Shown piece by piece: positions 33,228 through 45,919 of a stretch of DNA of 64,000 bases. The notes beneath the pieces were generated by a model. It did not search any database, had not been told where the DNA came from, and saw only the letters and a program-made list of their open reading frames with translations. How positions within the stretch are numbered: the first letter of the stretch is position 1; every line of letters begins with the position of its first letter. Position numbers and translations under genes: made by a program. Origin of the DNA: Polyodon spathula (Eukaryota > Chordata > Actinopteri > Acipenseriformes > Polyodontidae); assembly GCF_017654505.1 (NCBI RefSeq), contig NC_054534.1, forward strand, positions 48,310,788-48,374,787. Direction: 5' to 3'.

Positions 33228-33299
33228 GTCATCATACAATGTGTGTGGCTATCCCCAGGGTCCAACAGCCTCCAACTTGACGTTTGGTACATACACATC

Positions 33300-33304
<5 letters not shown>

Positions 33305-33350
<46 letters not shown>
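33305..33350. repeat. (TA)n microsatellite
   Basis: About 46 bp of TA directly beside the end of the next Tc1 element. Confidence 0.95.
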
Positions 33351-33351
<1 letters not shown>

Positions 33352-34825
33352 TACACACTGAACAAAAAAATAAACGCAACATGCAACAATTTCAAAGATT
33401 TTACTGAGTTACAGTTCATATAAGGAAATCAGTTAATTCAAATAAATTCATTAGACCCTAATCTATGGATTTCACATGACTGGGAATACAGATATGCATC
33501 TGTTGGTCACAGATACCTTTAAAAAAAGGTAGGGGCGTGAAAACCAGTTAGTATCTGGTGTGACTACCATTTACCTCATGCAGCGTGACACATCTCCTTC
33601 GCATAGAGTTGTTCAGGCTGTTGATTATGGCCTGTGGAATATTGTCCCGCTCCTCTACAATGGCTGTACAAAGTTGCTGGATATTTGCAGAAACTGGAAA
33701 ACGCTGTCGTACACGTCAATCCAGAGCATCCCAAACATGCTCAATGGGTGACATGTCTGGTGAGTATGCAGGCCATGGAAGAACTGGGACATTTCCAGGT
33801 TCCAGGAATTGTGTACAGATCCTTGCAACATGGGGCGTATCATGCTGAAACATGAGGTAATGGTGGCGGATGAATGGCACGACAATGGGCCTCAGGATCT
33901 CGTCACGGTATCTCTGTGCATTCAAATTGCTATATAAAATGCAATTGTGTTTGTTGTCCGTAGCTTATGCCTGCCCATACCATAACCCCACTGCCACCAT
34001 GGGGCACTCTGTTCACAACGTTGACATCAGCAAACTGCTCGCCCACACAACGCCATGCACGCTGTCTGCCATCTGCCTGGTACAGTTGAAACCGGGATTC
34101 ATTCGTGAAGAGCACACTTCTCCAGCGTGCCAGTGGCCATTTGCCCACTGAAGTCAGTTACGATGTTGAACTGCAGTCAGGTCAAAACCGTGGAGAGGAC
34201 AACGAGCACGCAGATGAGCTTCCCTGAGATGGTTTCTGACAGTTTTGCAGAAATTTTTCGGTTGTGCAAACTCACAGTTTCACCAGCTGTCTGAGTGGCT
34301 GGTCTCAGACGATCCCGCAGGTGAAGAAGCCAGATGTGGAGGTCCTGGACTGGCATGGCTACACGTGGTCTGCGGTTGTGAGGCTGATTGAACGTACTGC
34401 CAAATTCTCTAAAACGACGTTGGAGGCGGCTTATGGTAGAGAAATGAACATTCAATTCTCTGGCAACAGCTCTAGTGGACATTCCCGCAGTCAGCATGCC
34501 AATTGCACACCCCCTCAAAACTTAAGACATCTGTGGCATTGTGCTGTGTAACAAAACTGCACATTTTAGAGTGGCCTTTTATTGTCCCCGCACAAGGTGC
34601 ACCTGTGTAATGATCACCCTGTTTAATCAGATTATTGATATGCCACACCTGTCAGGTGGATGGATTACCTTGGCAAAGGAGAAATGCTCACTAACAGGGA
34701 TGTAAACAAATTTGTGCACAACATTTGAGAGAAATAAGCTTTTTATGCATATGGAAAATTTCTGGGGTCTTTTATTTCAGGGGACCAAAACTTTACATGT
34801 TGCTTTTATATTTTTATTCAGTGTA
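33352..34825 (-). mobile_element. Tc1-like transposon, full length
   Basis: Ends TACACACTGAACAAAA at the left and a complement-like TATTCAGTGTA at the right; 1474 bp. Same family as the copy at 165-1359. Confidence 0.92.
33548..34539 (-). pseudogene. Tc1-like transposase pseudogene
   Basis: Start ATG at 34539, stop at 33548, with at least two frame breaks. Readable blocks are the helix-turn-helix region (34518-34177), FTNESRFQLYQADGRQ to QTQLHFI (34148-33930) and RYRDEILRP to SPIEHVWDALD (33925-33717). The first catalytic Asp has become Asn (FTNES), and the second motif has a small deletion (FQHDTPHVA). Inactive. Confidence 0.9.
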
Positions 34826-34892
34826 TATATATTTCCCTTTCATTCAGGCAATACAGCATATAGGGGATCAAGTTATGCTGCATATATTACCT

Positions 34893-35115
34893 TGGCTTAG
34901 AAACCCTACCCGCCCGGATGGCTGACCGCTGCTGAGGAAGCATTCAACACCACGCTTGGGCAAATACAGGTAGTGGACACTTGAAAGGGAGATGGCAGAT
35001 ACTGATGAAACGGACTGAAGTGCATTAATTCATTCCCAAAATTGCCACTGCCTGCTGTATCCTGCACAAACTCTTTGTCAAAACAAAATGAGGTGTTCAG
35101 GAATCAGTGGCTGCC
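34893..35115 (+). pseudogene. Harbinger (HARBI1-like) nuclease relic
   Basis: Broken frames read AAEEAFNTTLGQIQVVDT, then GRWQILMKRTEVH, then PKIATACCILHKL. This is the C-terminal part of a PIF/Harbinger DDE nuclease, where the FN..L.....VE..FGRLK.RWR.L and ACC.LHN blocks are typical. No terminal repeats could be identified. Confidence 0.65.
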
Positions 35116-36479
35116 TGTGAGACAGAAGGGGAAGGTTACAGTATCACAAGAAACAAAGTGGCACTGTTTTTCACAAGCAGTGAAAAAACAAGCGCAACCC
35201 ATGTTAGAGTGGGTGTTTAGGAAAACTACAACCCATAAAAAACAAGCCCAATTCCACTTATTATAAGTGGACTTGGCAACTGTGAATGCTACCTCAGCCG
35301 CCAGTTTCAATTGGACAGCAGCGATCTGAGGAGGCTCGTGCTGTCAGAGATTCTTTCCTTTCTTTAAGTTGTGTTGGATTTGCTTTTGTATTAAATATTA
35401 ATAATGCAAACAAATAAAACACAGCTAATACGTTCATTTGCAATTATATTTGGTCAGTTCTGAGAGGGAGTCAACAACTTGTTAGATGTTTGTTGCGCTG
35501 TTTTGGGAGATCGAGCTGGCTCTGTTGTATATTATATAGTACACTACAGAACTATAAGTAATGTATATACTATATTTCAAGCAAATATAGAACACTAAGT
35601 TTGTGCTGCAAATATTAATATATTTCATTATGTTGGGATATACTGTAACTAACAGAGGCATTTAGGAAACTTCAATCTCTAGATGCCATCATTACATTTT
35701 ACAATGATTGTAATTTGTTAGTATAAAAACTGTAATGGCTATAATCTATCGTTCATGGTCAAACTGGACAATTCACGGTTCGTACAGTATATAGCTCCTT
35801 ACAATGCAGACAAAGTTTCTCCAAAAACTTCAATTCTAGTTGTTATGAACCTGCATCCATCTTCTGCAGGATTTTCTGTATGCATATGGAGTCAGCAGAA
35901 AACGATACTTGAGACCAAAAGCGAAAAATAATAATTTATTTTTAATTATTGTTTTGAAAGGAGAACAGAAAACTAAAATATAACACAATCTCGAGCTTTT
36001 TCCAGGTTGCTGTCTCCTTTGGATGGGGTCCTTCAGCTGTGCAGTTACAAAGTGAGTCGTTGTTGCTAGTCCACTTTATTGCAGCTCCTTATTTGTTGGC
36101 ACGTTGGGTGTGGTCTCTCTGTTCCTTTGTCGGATTTCCACGAACAACCAACAGATGGAGCTGCGTGGTCAGAACTAGCAGGTTGGTCGCACACTGTATA
36201 TGGTGCCCTCAGTTGCCACCTTTTGTTCGGTTGGAGTACTGCACCGTATACTGTACCCAGCCGAGCTTAAATGGAGACAGAACACAAAGACAGAACACAA
36301 AAGACTTATTTTATACACTCACGTTCCATTCATTCTTTTCGGATTGGTGAATAAAGCTTATTTTTAAATCCAGTTGACTTCTCTGTGTTTCCTTAACTTG
36401 TCTGCCTACAGGTAACCTTCCCCATACACAGTCGTATTTACGGTCTTGGTGATGACAGCATCCAGGACATTGTGTTTGT
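35116..36479. other. No recognisable gene
   Basis: Only a short dispersed-repeat end GCAGACAAAGTTTCTCC (35807) can be matched elsewhere in the window. Confidence 0.5.
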
Positions 36480-39400
36480 CTTGACTGTAAAGCTACGTCT
36501 TAGTTGGTGCTTATCTTGGCGAGAGCTGAGTTCAAATTTTAAGTGTAATTACACTCTCGTGTAATGGAAATCATGAAGATCTGGATACATCCAGTGACTG
36601 CTGTGACTAGTGCAGCTGGCAACAAGGGAAAGACCTTGTGACAGCCTGGAGAGACAGCTGACAGGAGGAAAGAGACCCCATTGGGGCTGGCAAGGGTTAG
36701 CTACCCTTGTCGGCAGTATCCAGCTCTGTGTTTACAGGATGCTGGAGACACCCGCCCAAGGCTTCTAAGAAATTAAAGAGAAAAATACCCCTAGAGTCTG
36801 CGAGAGCGGGGGCGGAAGATAACTCAACGTTGCACAACACGATTAACGACTTAGGAACGGGAACGGATATGAGAATGGAGAGTACTTCACAAAAGACTAG
36901 TTCAAGATCTGCAGTTAGCAAAGACATGGAACTCCAGGTTTGTGTCTGTGGCTGGAGCAAGGCGACGGTCAGTCAAATCAGTCGAATGAAATCCAGCGAC
37001 AGGAAGCAAACCACAGTTCGCAGGATATCAGCACCCATGTCATAGACGTGAGGAGGACTTGCATGGACACAATTCGTGATGAACCCAATGATCCTTGCGA
37101 ACCCGGTCAGACAAACCAGCATAAGAGAGAAAAGAACCTCAACGGGCACAAGCCTGGAGTTAAATGGCCAAGAGCTTGTGAAAAAACTGCATGGGACACA
37201 GTAAATACAGATCTCTGCTTTGCATTGGAAAGGTTAAGTGGAACAGTTGAAAAGAAGCTGGATAAATTTGGGGACATCATCTACGCATATGGAAGTGAGA
37301 GGTTTGGAATTGAAAAAAGGAAGGAAAAAGTACAAACTATCCCTGGAAAGTCTAGACGGCAGCAGGAGATTGAACGCTTAGTTAGAGAAAGGAGACAGCT
37401 GAGGAAGCAATGGAGAAGAGCAGAACAAAGTCAGAAGGAGGGACACAATCTCTTACAAAGGGTCATAAAAGATAAGCTTGCAACATTGCGCAGAGCTGAG
37501 CGCCTACGGAAACGCTACAAAAAGAAGGAGCGTGCAAGAGCTAACTTTTATAAAGACCCATTCAAATTTGTTATTCACCAGTGAGAAGAATGGCACACTA
37601 AAAGCATCTAAGGTTGAGCTGGAGAGATATTTGGAGGAAACACATACAGATTAAAAAAGCCAGGAGCCTATATCAATTCCTTCAGACATCCCACCTATCA
37701 ATCCACCAGAATACCAAATGGAGGACTGTGCACCTAAGTGGAAAGAAGTAGAGCAAGCTGTGAAAAAAGCAAGGGCTTCATCATCACCAGGGCCTAATGG
37801 AGTTCCGTACAAAGTGTACAAGAGTGCTTCTGGAGTTCTACGAATTCTGTGGAAATTGATGAAAGTGGCATGGGAAAAACAGGATGTACCAAGAGCATGG
37901 CGCCGAGCAGGTGGAGTCTTTATACCTAAAGAAAAAGATTCTACAAGCATCAATCAGTTTCATTCTATTTCCCTATTAAACATAGAAGGCAAGATTTTTT
38001 TCAGCATTATTGCTCAGAGATTGTCAACTTACCTATTAAAGAACTGCTTCATTGACACTTCAATACAAAAAGCGGGCATTCCAGGTTTCCCAGGATGCTT
38101 AGAACACATCAGCGTAATCTGGCAACAAATTCAATCAGCTAAAAAGGAGAGGAAGGAGCTCCATGTGACATTCCTGGATTTGGCTAATGCATATGGTTCA
38201 GTGCCAAATGAACTTCTTTGGGCAGCATTTGATTTTCTCAGTGTACCGATGACAATAACAAATTTAGTGAAAGCCTACTTTGGAGATTTGCAATTTAGTT
38301 TTTCAACTTCAGAATTCAGCACTACATGGCAATGCCTAGAGGTTGGAATAATGGCAGGATGCACCATTTCTCCACTGGCTTTTACCATGGCAATGGAAGT
38401 AATCATTAGGGAATCAAAATGGGTAGTAGGAGGAGAGCGCTTGGCTTCTGGAATGTGACTACCACCAATTCGAGCATACATGGATGACATGACAACCATG
38501 ACTACAACAGTAGCCTGCACTAATCAGTTATTGGACAAATTAACCAATAACATTGAATGGGCACAAATGCAATTCAAGCCCACTAAATCAAGGATCATCT
38601 CTATAATTAAAGGCAGAGTAGTAGATAAAACATTCTTCATTAATGGTGAGGCAATACCAACAGTCTCTGAGAAGCCAGTGAAGAGTCTTGGGAGACGGTA
38701 CGACGGGGATCTAAAGGACACAGTTCGTGTGGGAGAAGTTAGACAACAAGCAGTGAAAGGGTTGAAGAGCATAGACAGCTGCGCTCTACCAGGCAAACTA
38801 AAACTCTGGTGCTTTCAGTGTGGTCTGCTGACGAGGTTGCTGTGGCCACTGACTGTGTACGAGGTTTCTTTGACAACAGTAGAGAAGCTGGAAGCTTTAA
38901 TCAGTTCATACATCAGGAAATGGTTGGGAGTTCCACGCTGCCTCAGCAGAGTGGGACTTTATGGTAAAGAAATACTGCAGCTACCAGTCTCCGTTCTAAC
39001 CGAGGAATTTAAGTGCGCCAAGGTCAGACTGGAAATGACATTAGTAGAGTCACACGACAAATGCATAAGGGAGGCAGCACCTGTGTTGAAAACTGGAAGA
39101 AAGTGGACGGCAAAGAAGGCTGTGAGATGCAAAGGCTGCCCTTCAAATTGATGATATCATGGGGCAAGTTCAGCATGGAAGAGGGGGTCTTGGTCTCAGT
39201 TCAGCTCCTCCTACATGGCACAAGGCAGCCCCAGCTCAAAGGAGGAAGCTGGTAGTCAAAGAGGTGCAAAAGCAGGAGGAGAGGATGAGGTGTATAAAGG
39301 CCATTTCCCAGGCCAAGCAGGGAGAATGGATGAGATGAGAGAGTGTGGAACAACGCAAGATTGGCTGGCAAGGCCTACAGTCAATGGAACAGAGCAGGAT

Positions 39401-39615
39401 CAGTTTCCCCATCAGGTTAACATATGATGTTCTCCCATCATCACAGAACCTAAACCTCTGGGTAGGACAGGATCCCTCATGTCCTATGTGTTCATCACCT
39501 GCAACATTAAGGCACATTTTGACAGGATGTAAGGTGGCTCTTAGCCAAGGTCGGTTTACTTGGCGCCATGACCAGGTGCTGCTATGTTTGGCCTTAGCAA
39601 TGGAAGACAAGCGTT
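36480..39615 (+). mobile_element. LINE of the restriction-like-endonuclease type, copy 1
   Basis: A non-LTR retrotransposon with a zinc-finger N-terminus and a reverse transcriptase distinct from the CR1/L2 copies. The 3' part with the endonuclease is missing; homology to copy 2 stops at about 39615, where a ZBED/hAT pseudogene begins. The first 100 bp match the 3' end of copy 2, so a 3' tail of a second element, or a shared end sequence, precedes the 5' region. Confidence 0.8.
36707..39615 (+). pseudogene. RLE-LINE polyprotein pseudogene
   Basis: In order: an N-terminal finger-like block VCVCGWSK (36707-37045); a basic coiled region ERRQLRKQWRRAEQSQKEGH (36940-37584); after a frameshift SSSPGPNGVPYKVYK, FLDLANAYGSVPNELLWAAF (motif A) and VGIMAGCTISPLAF (37718-38458); and after a TGA at 38456 the catalytic YMDD and thumb (38480-39151). 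A zinc-finger region CPMCSSPATLRHILTGC follows (39345-39600). The endonuclease is cut off. The RLE groups (R2, R4/Dong, Rex6, Hero, NeSL) share this plan; I cannot place it further. Confidence 0.8.
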
Positions 39616-39616
39616 T

Positions 39617-41150
39617 CCTTGGACGTAGTGGGTGTTTGTTGATGTCCTCGAAGTAACAATTCCATTGCTGGTTCGTTCTTCGTTTTCTTTTTAACAGGTA
39701 AGTTGTGCTCTGTGCTGCACTCACTTGTACAGGCACGATTTCCATCATTTTCGAGGTTGTCCTCCACCAGCGTCACTAGTTTGGAAGACAGTCCTTCAGA
39801 CACTCTGACTTTGGCCTGTTCGGATAGGAAATCCAGATGGTGAAATCGTGGGGTCAAGAAATGACACAAAAAGCAGTGGCATAACCTCATTACTTGGGTC
39901 ATTCAGCTGATGCAAACAAAATTACTGAAACAACTTACTCACTAGCTTATCTCTCAAACTCCGTTTAACTGGAATTAGCAAATCAGTTGAATTTGAAGAA
40001 GACGGTGTCTCCTCTTCATCAGGAACTTCAGTCAGTCTGTGTTTTATTGTTGCAAGTGGGTACAAAGAACTAGCCGTAATGTTTTTCTCTGCACTCAAAA
40101 GTACTGTAGCCAGTTCGACAGTAGTAGAGGTAATATCTCAACCATTGGCTTCCACTGCTCAGTCGTGAGATCTAAACTAGCTCGTCAACTTTCTGGTCAA
40201 ATCTGGGTTTGTCAAAACAGCAATAATTGGCTATTTTAATTCAATATGGCTTTCAAACATATAATAAACCGTGTTCCACCTTGTTTGTACGTCCTATATT
40301 AACTTAAGTGGTGCTTTTTCTGTGTTCACCATTTCTGTTTGTTTCCTATTTAAAACACTTATTGCCATCTCACACTTTTTAAAATGTGCAGCCTGTCTCC
40401 TTGCTGCTGCCACTAACATATGGACTTCTTGTATGAATGCAGAGATGTATATTGTGCCCTGCACAGCTCACACTTGCCACGCTACCAAAAAGTAACACAG
40501 CATGCTCGCTTGCAGGAAGCAAAGACATTGCTCTGCACACGTTGGCCGCATTGTCATGAACACAAGCTATTACTTTTGTAGCCATTTCAAACTCTGTGTT
40601 TATCTGATTGATCGCTTTTGCTAAATTCACAGCTGTGTGTGTCTCGTGTAATTTTCGTGTCGCTAATACTTTTGACTCGTTTCCAGTTTTGCTTAATGTA
40701 ATGGCAGGTGACTGTTAAAAACGCTTCTTGTGCCATGCTTGTCCATACATCGGTAGTGATGGACATTGAATTACACTCCTGACTTAAATCCTGTCAAAGC
40801 TTTTCCTTTGCACATTCATTATCCAGAGTAATGAATTTAGAGATTGTCTTTTGACAGGGCATTTCATAGCCCTGAGAAAGATTTCCAATCAGATTTTTAA
40901 GCGCAGCTCTCTACTATACTAACAGGTCTGATATCTTGTGTGACAACACCCATTATCAGGCCTGTTATTTCTTTTGCTCTGACACTTTTTGGATCAACTT
41001 TCTTTCCAAAATAAGCCGTCACTGAAGGTGTTGTTTCCTTTAGTTTTTTTACTTGTGTTCCCACGGTTGTGTTTTGTCGGGTGCTATTACTAAATGATCC
41101 CTCAGGTTGGTGTATTGCCACAGAAACTCATTAAAACTCAACAAATAGCG
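39617..41150 (-). pseudogene. ZBED-like hAT transposase pseudogene
   Basis: The minus strand shows decayed pieces in order: a BED-type N-terminus with PSVTAYFGKKVDP (41121-40900), KVIACVHDNAANV and CAGHNIHLCI of the RNase H core (40630-40380), LTTEQWKPMVEILPLLSNW (about 40190-40070), and FLTPRFHHLDFLSEQAK of the C-terminal part (39902-39780). Many stops and frame changes. It is unrelated in state to the intact gene at 11-20 kb. Confidence 0.75.
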
Positions 41151-42279
41151 CATTTTACCTTTCCATTTTGTTCTTTTGTAAAAAAAATAAAAAATAAATA
41201 AATAAATACTACTTCTAAACATCTGACTGCATTATTTTTAATTAAATTACATTAAATTGACAATTTAACTAGCAAAATCTGATCCTGAAATGCAGCCTAC
41301 TAGTCTATTCTCTAAGGTTTTTTGTTTTGTTTTTGTCACGTTTACTCTGAAAACGTACATGCTGCGCCATCACCCGCGGGTTAGTTTATAATATTCTTAT
41401 TATTATTAATGATATTATTATTATTATGATTATATTATATGTATAAAGGAATAAAAGGAAAGGGATAAGTGGTTTCCTTTCCCTATTGCCAGTCTAAATA
41501 AAAAATAAAACGGTCAGGATTATTTTTTTTATGCAGCATCAACCCCCCCCACACAACAAAAACCAACGATTAGGTCTGCATACCAATAAGTCTGCTAAGC
41601 TACGTTAGCTACCTAACAGGGGTCGACATCAGTCAGAGGTAAAAAAAGGTACTAGGAGGACTAAAAGTGGTTCAACTCCACGCTAGAGCACAGACTCATC
41701 ATTGTCAATGTACTCAATTTTTTCAACCTTCTACAATCACCATCATTACTGGACTCTTTGCTGGACTTCCTTATCTGCTGCTGAGATGATTCCATTTATG
41801 TTTTGATTTTTTTTCTAATTTAATTTGATACTTTGTTTCCAGTATTTTTTGGTTTTGTACTTTTGTTACTTTGTTTGGTTTTCAATTACATTGCTGCTCT
41901 GCTGGGCTTGTTAGGCCTAACTTTCATGCACCATCCATTGCCATTCTGACTGTTGTTATTTTATTATTGTTACCACCTGTGACAATTTCATTCACCTTTT
42001 ATCTTTGTGTGTAGGTTTATTTGAGGCCCACCAGACACTACATCCATTTCTCCATTGTGTTACTTTTTGGTCTTCTGTTTTCCATTTACCAACTTACCTG
42101 TACCATCTTTATACTTACCTGTTTTATTCACCTTTTGTTTTTATTTTTATTTTATTTGTTGACATTACTGTTTACAATAATGGACCGATTGTTTGTGAAA
42201 TTGACACCTCTGACGTCACTGTTTTTGCTGTGTCACTCTTGTTGACTTATTTAGTTATAGGAATAGGGCCAGTAGTATC
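41151..42279. other. No recognisable gene or element
   Basis: A short (AAAT)n stretch at 41185-41205 and TTATTA-rich sequence at 41395-41440. Pyrimidine-rich, possibly decayed retroelement, but no motif supports it. Confidence 0.45.
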
Positions 42280-43486
42280 TCCTTAGGGATGACAGTGCAA
42301 CTGCTTCTCAGTTGTGCAGTGTGGACGGGCTGGCCTGACAGTTCATTTCCGAGGTCGGGAAATCGGTCAGCCTGGGTGGAGGTGAGACTCTGTTGCAGGA
42401 ACGTATTGACCTGGAAGGTAAACGAGGTTGCAGCTGCAAGCAATAGACGCAGCTGGAATCGTTTACCAAGGGGCCATGCGGGATAGCATAAAAGGGGCCA
42501 GGTTTTGGGTTAGAAACTGGAAGGACTGTGAGAGACGCAGAGAAAGCGTATTGGAAATGTCTGTGAGTGTTTTTGTTTGTTTGTCGTCTCTGTTTAGTAA
42601 CTGTCTGTGTTTTCTGATTATAGCACTAGATGACTAAACACAAATCCTGAGCTGTTGCCAAGGGCCAGCACAAACCGGATCAACACTGCACTTCAGTCAT
42701 GATTAACATTATGATCACTGTCGTTCACAAATAAAGCACGTATTATATTGAACTGCACCAAAAGCACTGAGAGCACTCACTTTGGACTGGTGATCGTGTG
42801 TGTGTCTAATTGTGTGTGTTTAAGTACTGTGCAAATTATTTACAGGACTGCACCAGTAGAGCTATACATAAGTAAGACAGGTGGGTGATGTTTTTCCTAA
42901 AACGACGAGACTGTTATCAAGTTTCTTCTGCGGCTTAAGAAGGCCAAATTTTCCGTAAGTATACGTCTTGTTCAATTTATTAAAGTAGATAAGTCAGTTT
43001 CTCTGATGCACCACTGGATTAAATCGTAAGTTAAGATTTCCATCACCGTTACAGTGGGTTCCCTGAAAAAGCTTCGGACTTTTTCGTTGTACTGGTCCTA
43101 GTGGTCCTCCTATCTGCTTCTCCCGTTAAGTTGTCTTTAGTCCGTGGAAAAATGTTGTCTCTTTAACACTATCAGCCTTGGTAAGAGTCTATTACAAATT
43201 CGACGATGGGCCCAAGAAGTTTTTCGCCGACTGACCTAGACCATTGTTAGTTGAGATTATTGGTTTACTTCGTTCTACCGGAACCCTTTTTCAATACTGT
43301 GCAATACACATCGGTGTGTATTGCAAGCTTGTTATTATTTACTGTCTGGTCATCAGACCCTTGGATTATGAACAAATAATAAACAAACCATTTCACCCGT
43401 ACTTTGTTGTTTGTTGATTTCTTTGGATTATTGCACCAGCACCGCACCTGCTATAGACCTGTTCACTATCAGCAGCCACTTTGCCA
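42280..43486 (+). mobile_element. Chimeric LTR of the 25-kb family
   Basis: 42280-42690 and 43299-43486 match the LTRs at 25115-26468, including arms GGTAAACGA (42417) and TCGTTTACC (42459) next to CATAAAAGGG (42486), the CAATACACATCGGTGTGTATTG palindrome region (43300-43325) and the end CTTTGCCACA. Between them about 600 bp of unrelated sequence replaces about 45 bp of normal LTR. The first LTR bases are missing. Confidence 0.7.
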
Positions 43487-43607
43487 CACCTCTCTATAGG
43501 TTCAAACTCAAAACTAGCTATAACACCTTACACAGTGCAGATAGGGTAATGGTTACTCTGGAACATATATAGGAACCCATATATTCTCTATTCAAACATG
43601 CAAAACT

Positions 43608-44578
43608 AGCGCATGACTTAATGACTTAGATTCTGTATAGTAAGCAAGCTTGTTAAATTTGCAGACAACACAAAAATAGATGGAGTGGCAAACATTGTTT
43701 CAGCAGCAAAGGTCATTCAAAATGATCTAGACAAAATTCAGAACTGGGCAGACACATGGCAAATGACATTTAATAGAGAAAAGTGTAAGGTACTGCACGC
43801 AGACAATACAAATATAAATATCATATGGGAGACATTGAAACTGAAGAAGGAATCTATGAAAAAGACCTGGGGGTTTTTGTTGACTCAGAAATGTCTTCAT
43901 CTAGACAATGTGGGGAATCTATAAAAAAGAGCTAACAAGATACTCGGATACATTGTGAAAAGTGTTGAATTTAAATCAAGGGAAGTAATGTCATCTCGAG
44001 TATTGTATTCAGTTCCTGTCACCTCACTACAAAAAGGATGTTGCTGCTCTAGAAAGAGTGCAAAGAAGAGCGACCAGAATTATTCCGGGTTTAAAAGGCA
44101 TGTCATATGCAGACAAGTTAAAAGAATTTCATCTATTCAGTCAAAGAAGACTACGTGGCGACCTAATTTAAGCATTCAAAATTCTAAAAGGTATTGACAG
44201 TTTGTTTCATATGGTTTTTGGCGCCTGATTGATGCAGCTAGATTGTTTATGTCGACTGTGTTCCAAGGGACTTTTTCAGCCTGAAAAAGTGTTGAACAAA
44301 CAAGGACCAGGGGTCACAAATGGAGATTAGACAAAGGGGCAATCAACAGAAAATAGGAGACACCTTTTTACACAGAGAATTGTGATAGTCTGGAATCAAC
44401 TCCCCAGTAATGTTGTTGAAGCTGACACCCTGGGTTTTGGTTATTGACTTTCTGATCCTTCAAGAAGCTGCTTGATGAGATTTTGGGATCAATAAGCTAC
44501 TAACAACCAAACGAGCAAGATGGGCCGAATGGCCTCCTCTCGTTTGTAAACTTTCTTATGTTCTTATGTTCTTATGTT
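43608..44578 (+). mobile_element. CR1/L2-type LINE, 3' fragment (copy 3)
   Basis: It starts at the region of the catalytic FADD (here FADNT) and ends with the TTCTTATG tail. Compared with copies 1 and 2 it has a deletion near 43985 and short extra segments at about 44202-44262 and 44436-44455. Confidence 0.9.
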
Positions 44579-44584
44579 CTGTCA

Positions 44585-45772
44585 AGTTGGCTGGTAGTGG
44601 ATCTGTACTTCGAATAGCTCGTTCCATCTCATCCCACAGATGCTCAATTGGATTGAGATCTGGTGACTGGGCAGGCCACTGCAGTAAGCTAAATTCACTG
44701 TCATGTTCATGGAACCATTCCTAGACAATCCTAGCCTTGTGGCATGGGACATTGTCCTGCTGAAAAAATCCATTAGCAGATGGATACACTGCTGCCATGA
44801 AGATATGCACTTGATTGGCAATGATGTTCAGATATCTTGTGGCATTCAAACGTTGCTCCACTTTTATCAAGGGGCCCAACGTGTGCCATGAAAACACACC
44901 CCACACCATCACACCACCACTACCAGCCTGCAATGTTGACACGTGGCATGATGAATGCATGTACCCGTGTGGTTTTCACTGTCATGTTCATGGAACCATT
45001 CCTGGACAATCCTAGCCTTGTGGCATGGGGCATTATCCTGCTGAAAAAAATCCATTAGCAGATGGATACACTGCTGTCATGAAGATATGCACTTGATTGG
45101 CAATGATGTTCAGATATCTTGTGGCATTCAAACGTTGCTCCACTTTTATCAAGGGGCCCAACGTGTGCCATGAAAACACACCCCACACCATCACACCACC
45201 ACTACCAGCCTGCAATGTTGACACGTGGCATGATGAATGCATGTACCCGTGTGGTTTTCTCCATACCCTAGACCTCCCATCAGCGTGAAACAGCAGGAAC
45301 AGGGATTCATCAGACCAGGCAATGTTTTTCCAATCCTCCAGTGACCAGTGTTTTCGTTCCTTAGCCCACTGCAACCGCAGTTTCTTGTGTTTTGCTGAAA
45401 GAAGTGGAGCTCTGTTAGGTCGTCGGCTGCCATACCCCATTCTTGAATAGGTACGACGAGTTGTGCATTCTTTTATGGGTCTTTTGACATCAATGTTGTA
45501 CTGGGCTGTCAGTTGACTAATTGTAGCCCATCTGTTGCTCTGCACAATTTGTGTCAGCCTCCTTTGACCTTTTCATCAATGAGCCGTTTTCGACCACTGG
45601 CCTGCCATTGGATGGATGTCCTTTGGGTGGTGGACCATCCTTGATACACACGGGAAACTGTTGAGCGTGAAAAACCCAGCAGCGTTGCAGTTCTTGACAC
45701 ACTCAAATCAGAGCGCCTGGCACCTACTACCATACCCCGTTCAAAGGCACTTAAATTTTTTGTCTTGCCCAT
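44585..45772 (-). pseudogene. Tc1-like transposase pseudogene with 281-bp duplication
   Basis: The N-terminal helix-turn-helix part reads MGKTKNLSAFERGMVVGARR (45772-45554). The catalytic Asp is kept in WSDESLFLLFHADG and the middle region runs to SANGFF (45545-45033). The duplicated unit then repeats from CHVSTLQAGSGGVMVWGVFS and continues to QQDNVPCHKARIV (44960-44721). The C-terminal [15 protein letters not shown] block is readable on the minus strand near 44680-44620. 281 is not a multiple of three, so the duplication shifts the frame. Confidence 0.85.
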
Positions 45773-45835
45773 TTACCTTCTGAATGGTACACATACACAA
45801 TCAATGTCTCATTTAAATCAAGGCTTAAAAATCCT
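44585..45835 (-). mobile_element. Tc1-like transposon, ends missing, with internal duplication
   Basis: A fourth Tc1-like family in the window. It lies between a LINE tail and a (TA)n tract, and neither terminal repeat is recognisable. A 281-bp segment of the transposase is tandemly duplicated (44695-44975 and 44976-45256). Confidence 0.85.
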
Positions 45836-45837
45836 AT

Positions 45838-45838
45838 A

Positions 45839-45913
<75 letters not shown>
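45838..45913. repeat. (TA)n microsatellite
   Basis: About 75 bp of TA between two Tc1-derived ends. Confidence 0.95.
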
Positions 45914-45914
<1 letters not shown>

Positions 45915-45919
<5 letters not shown>

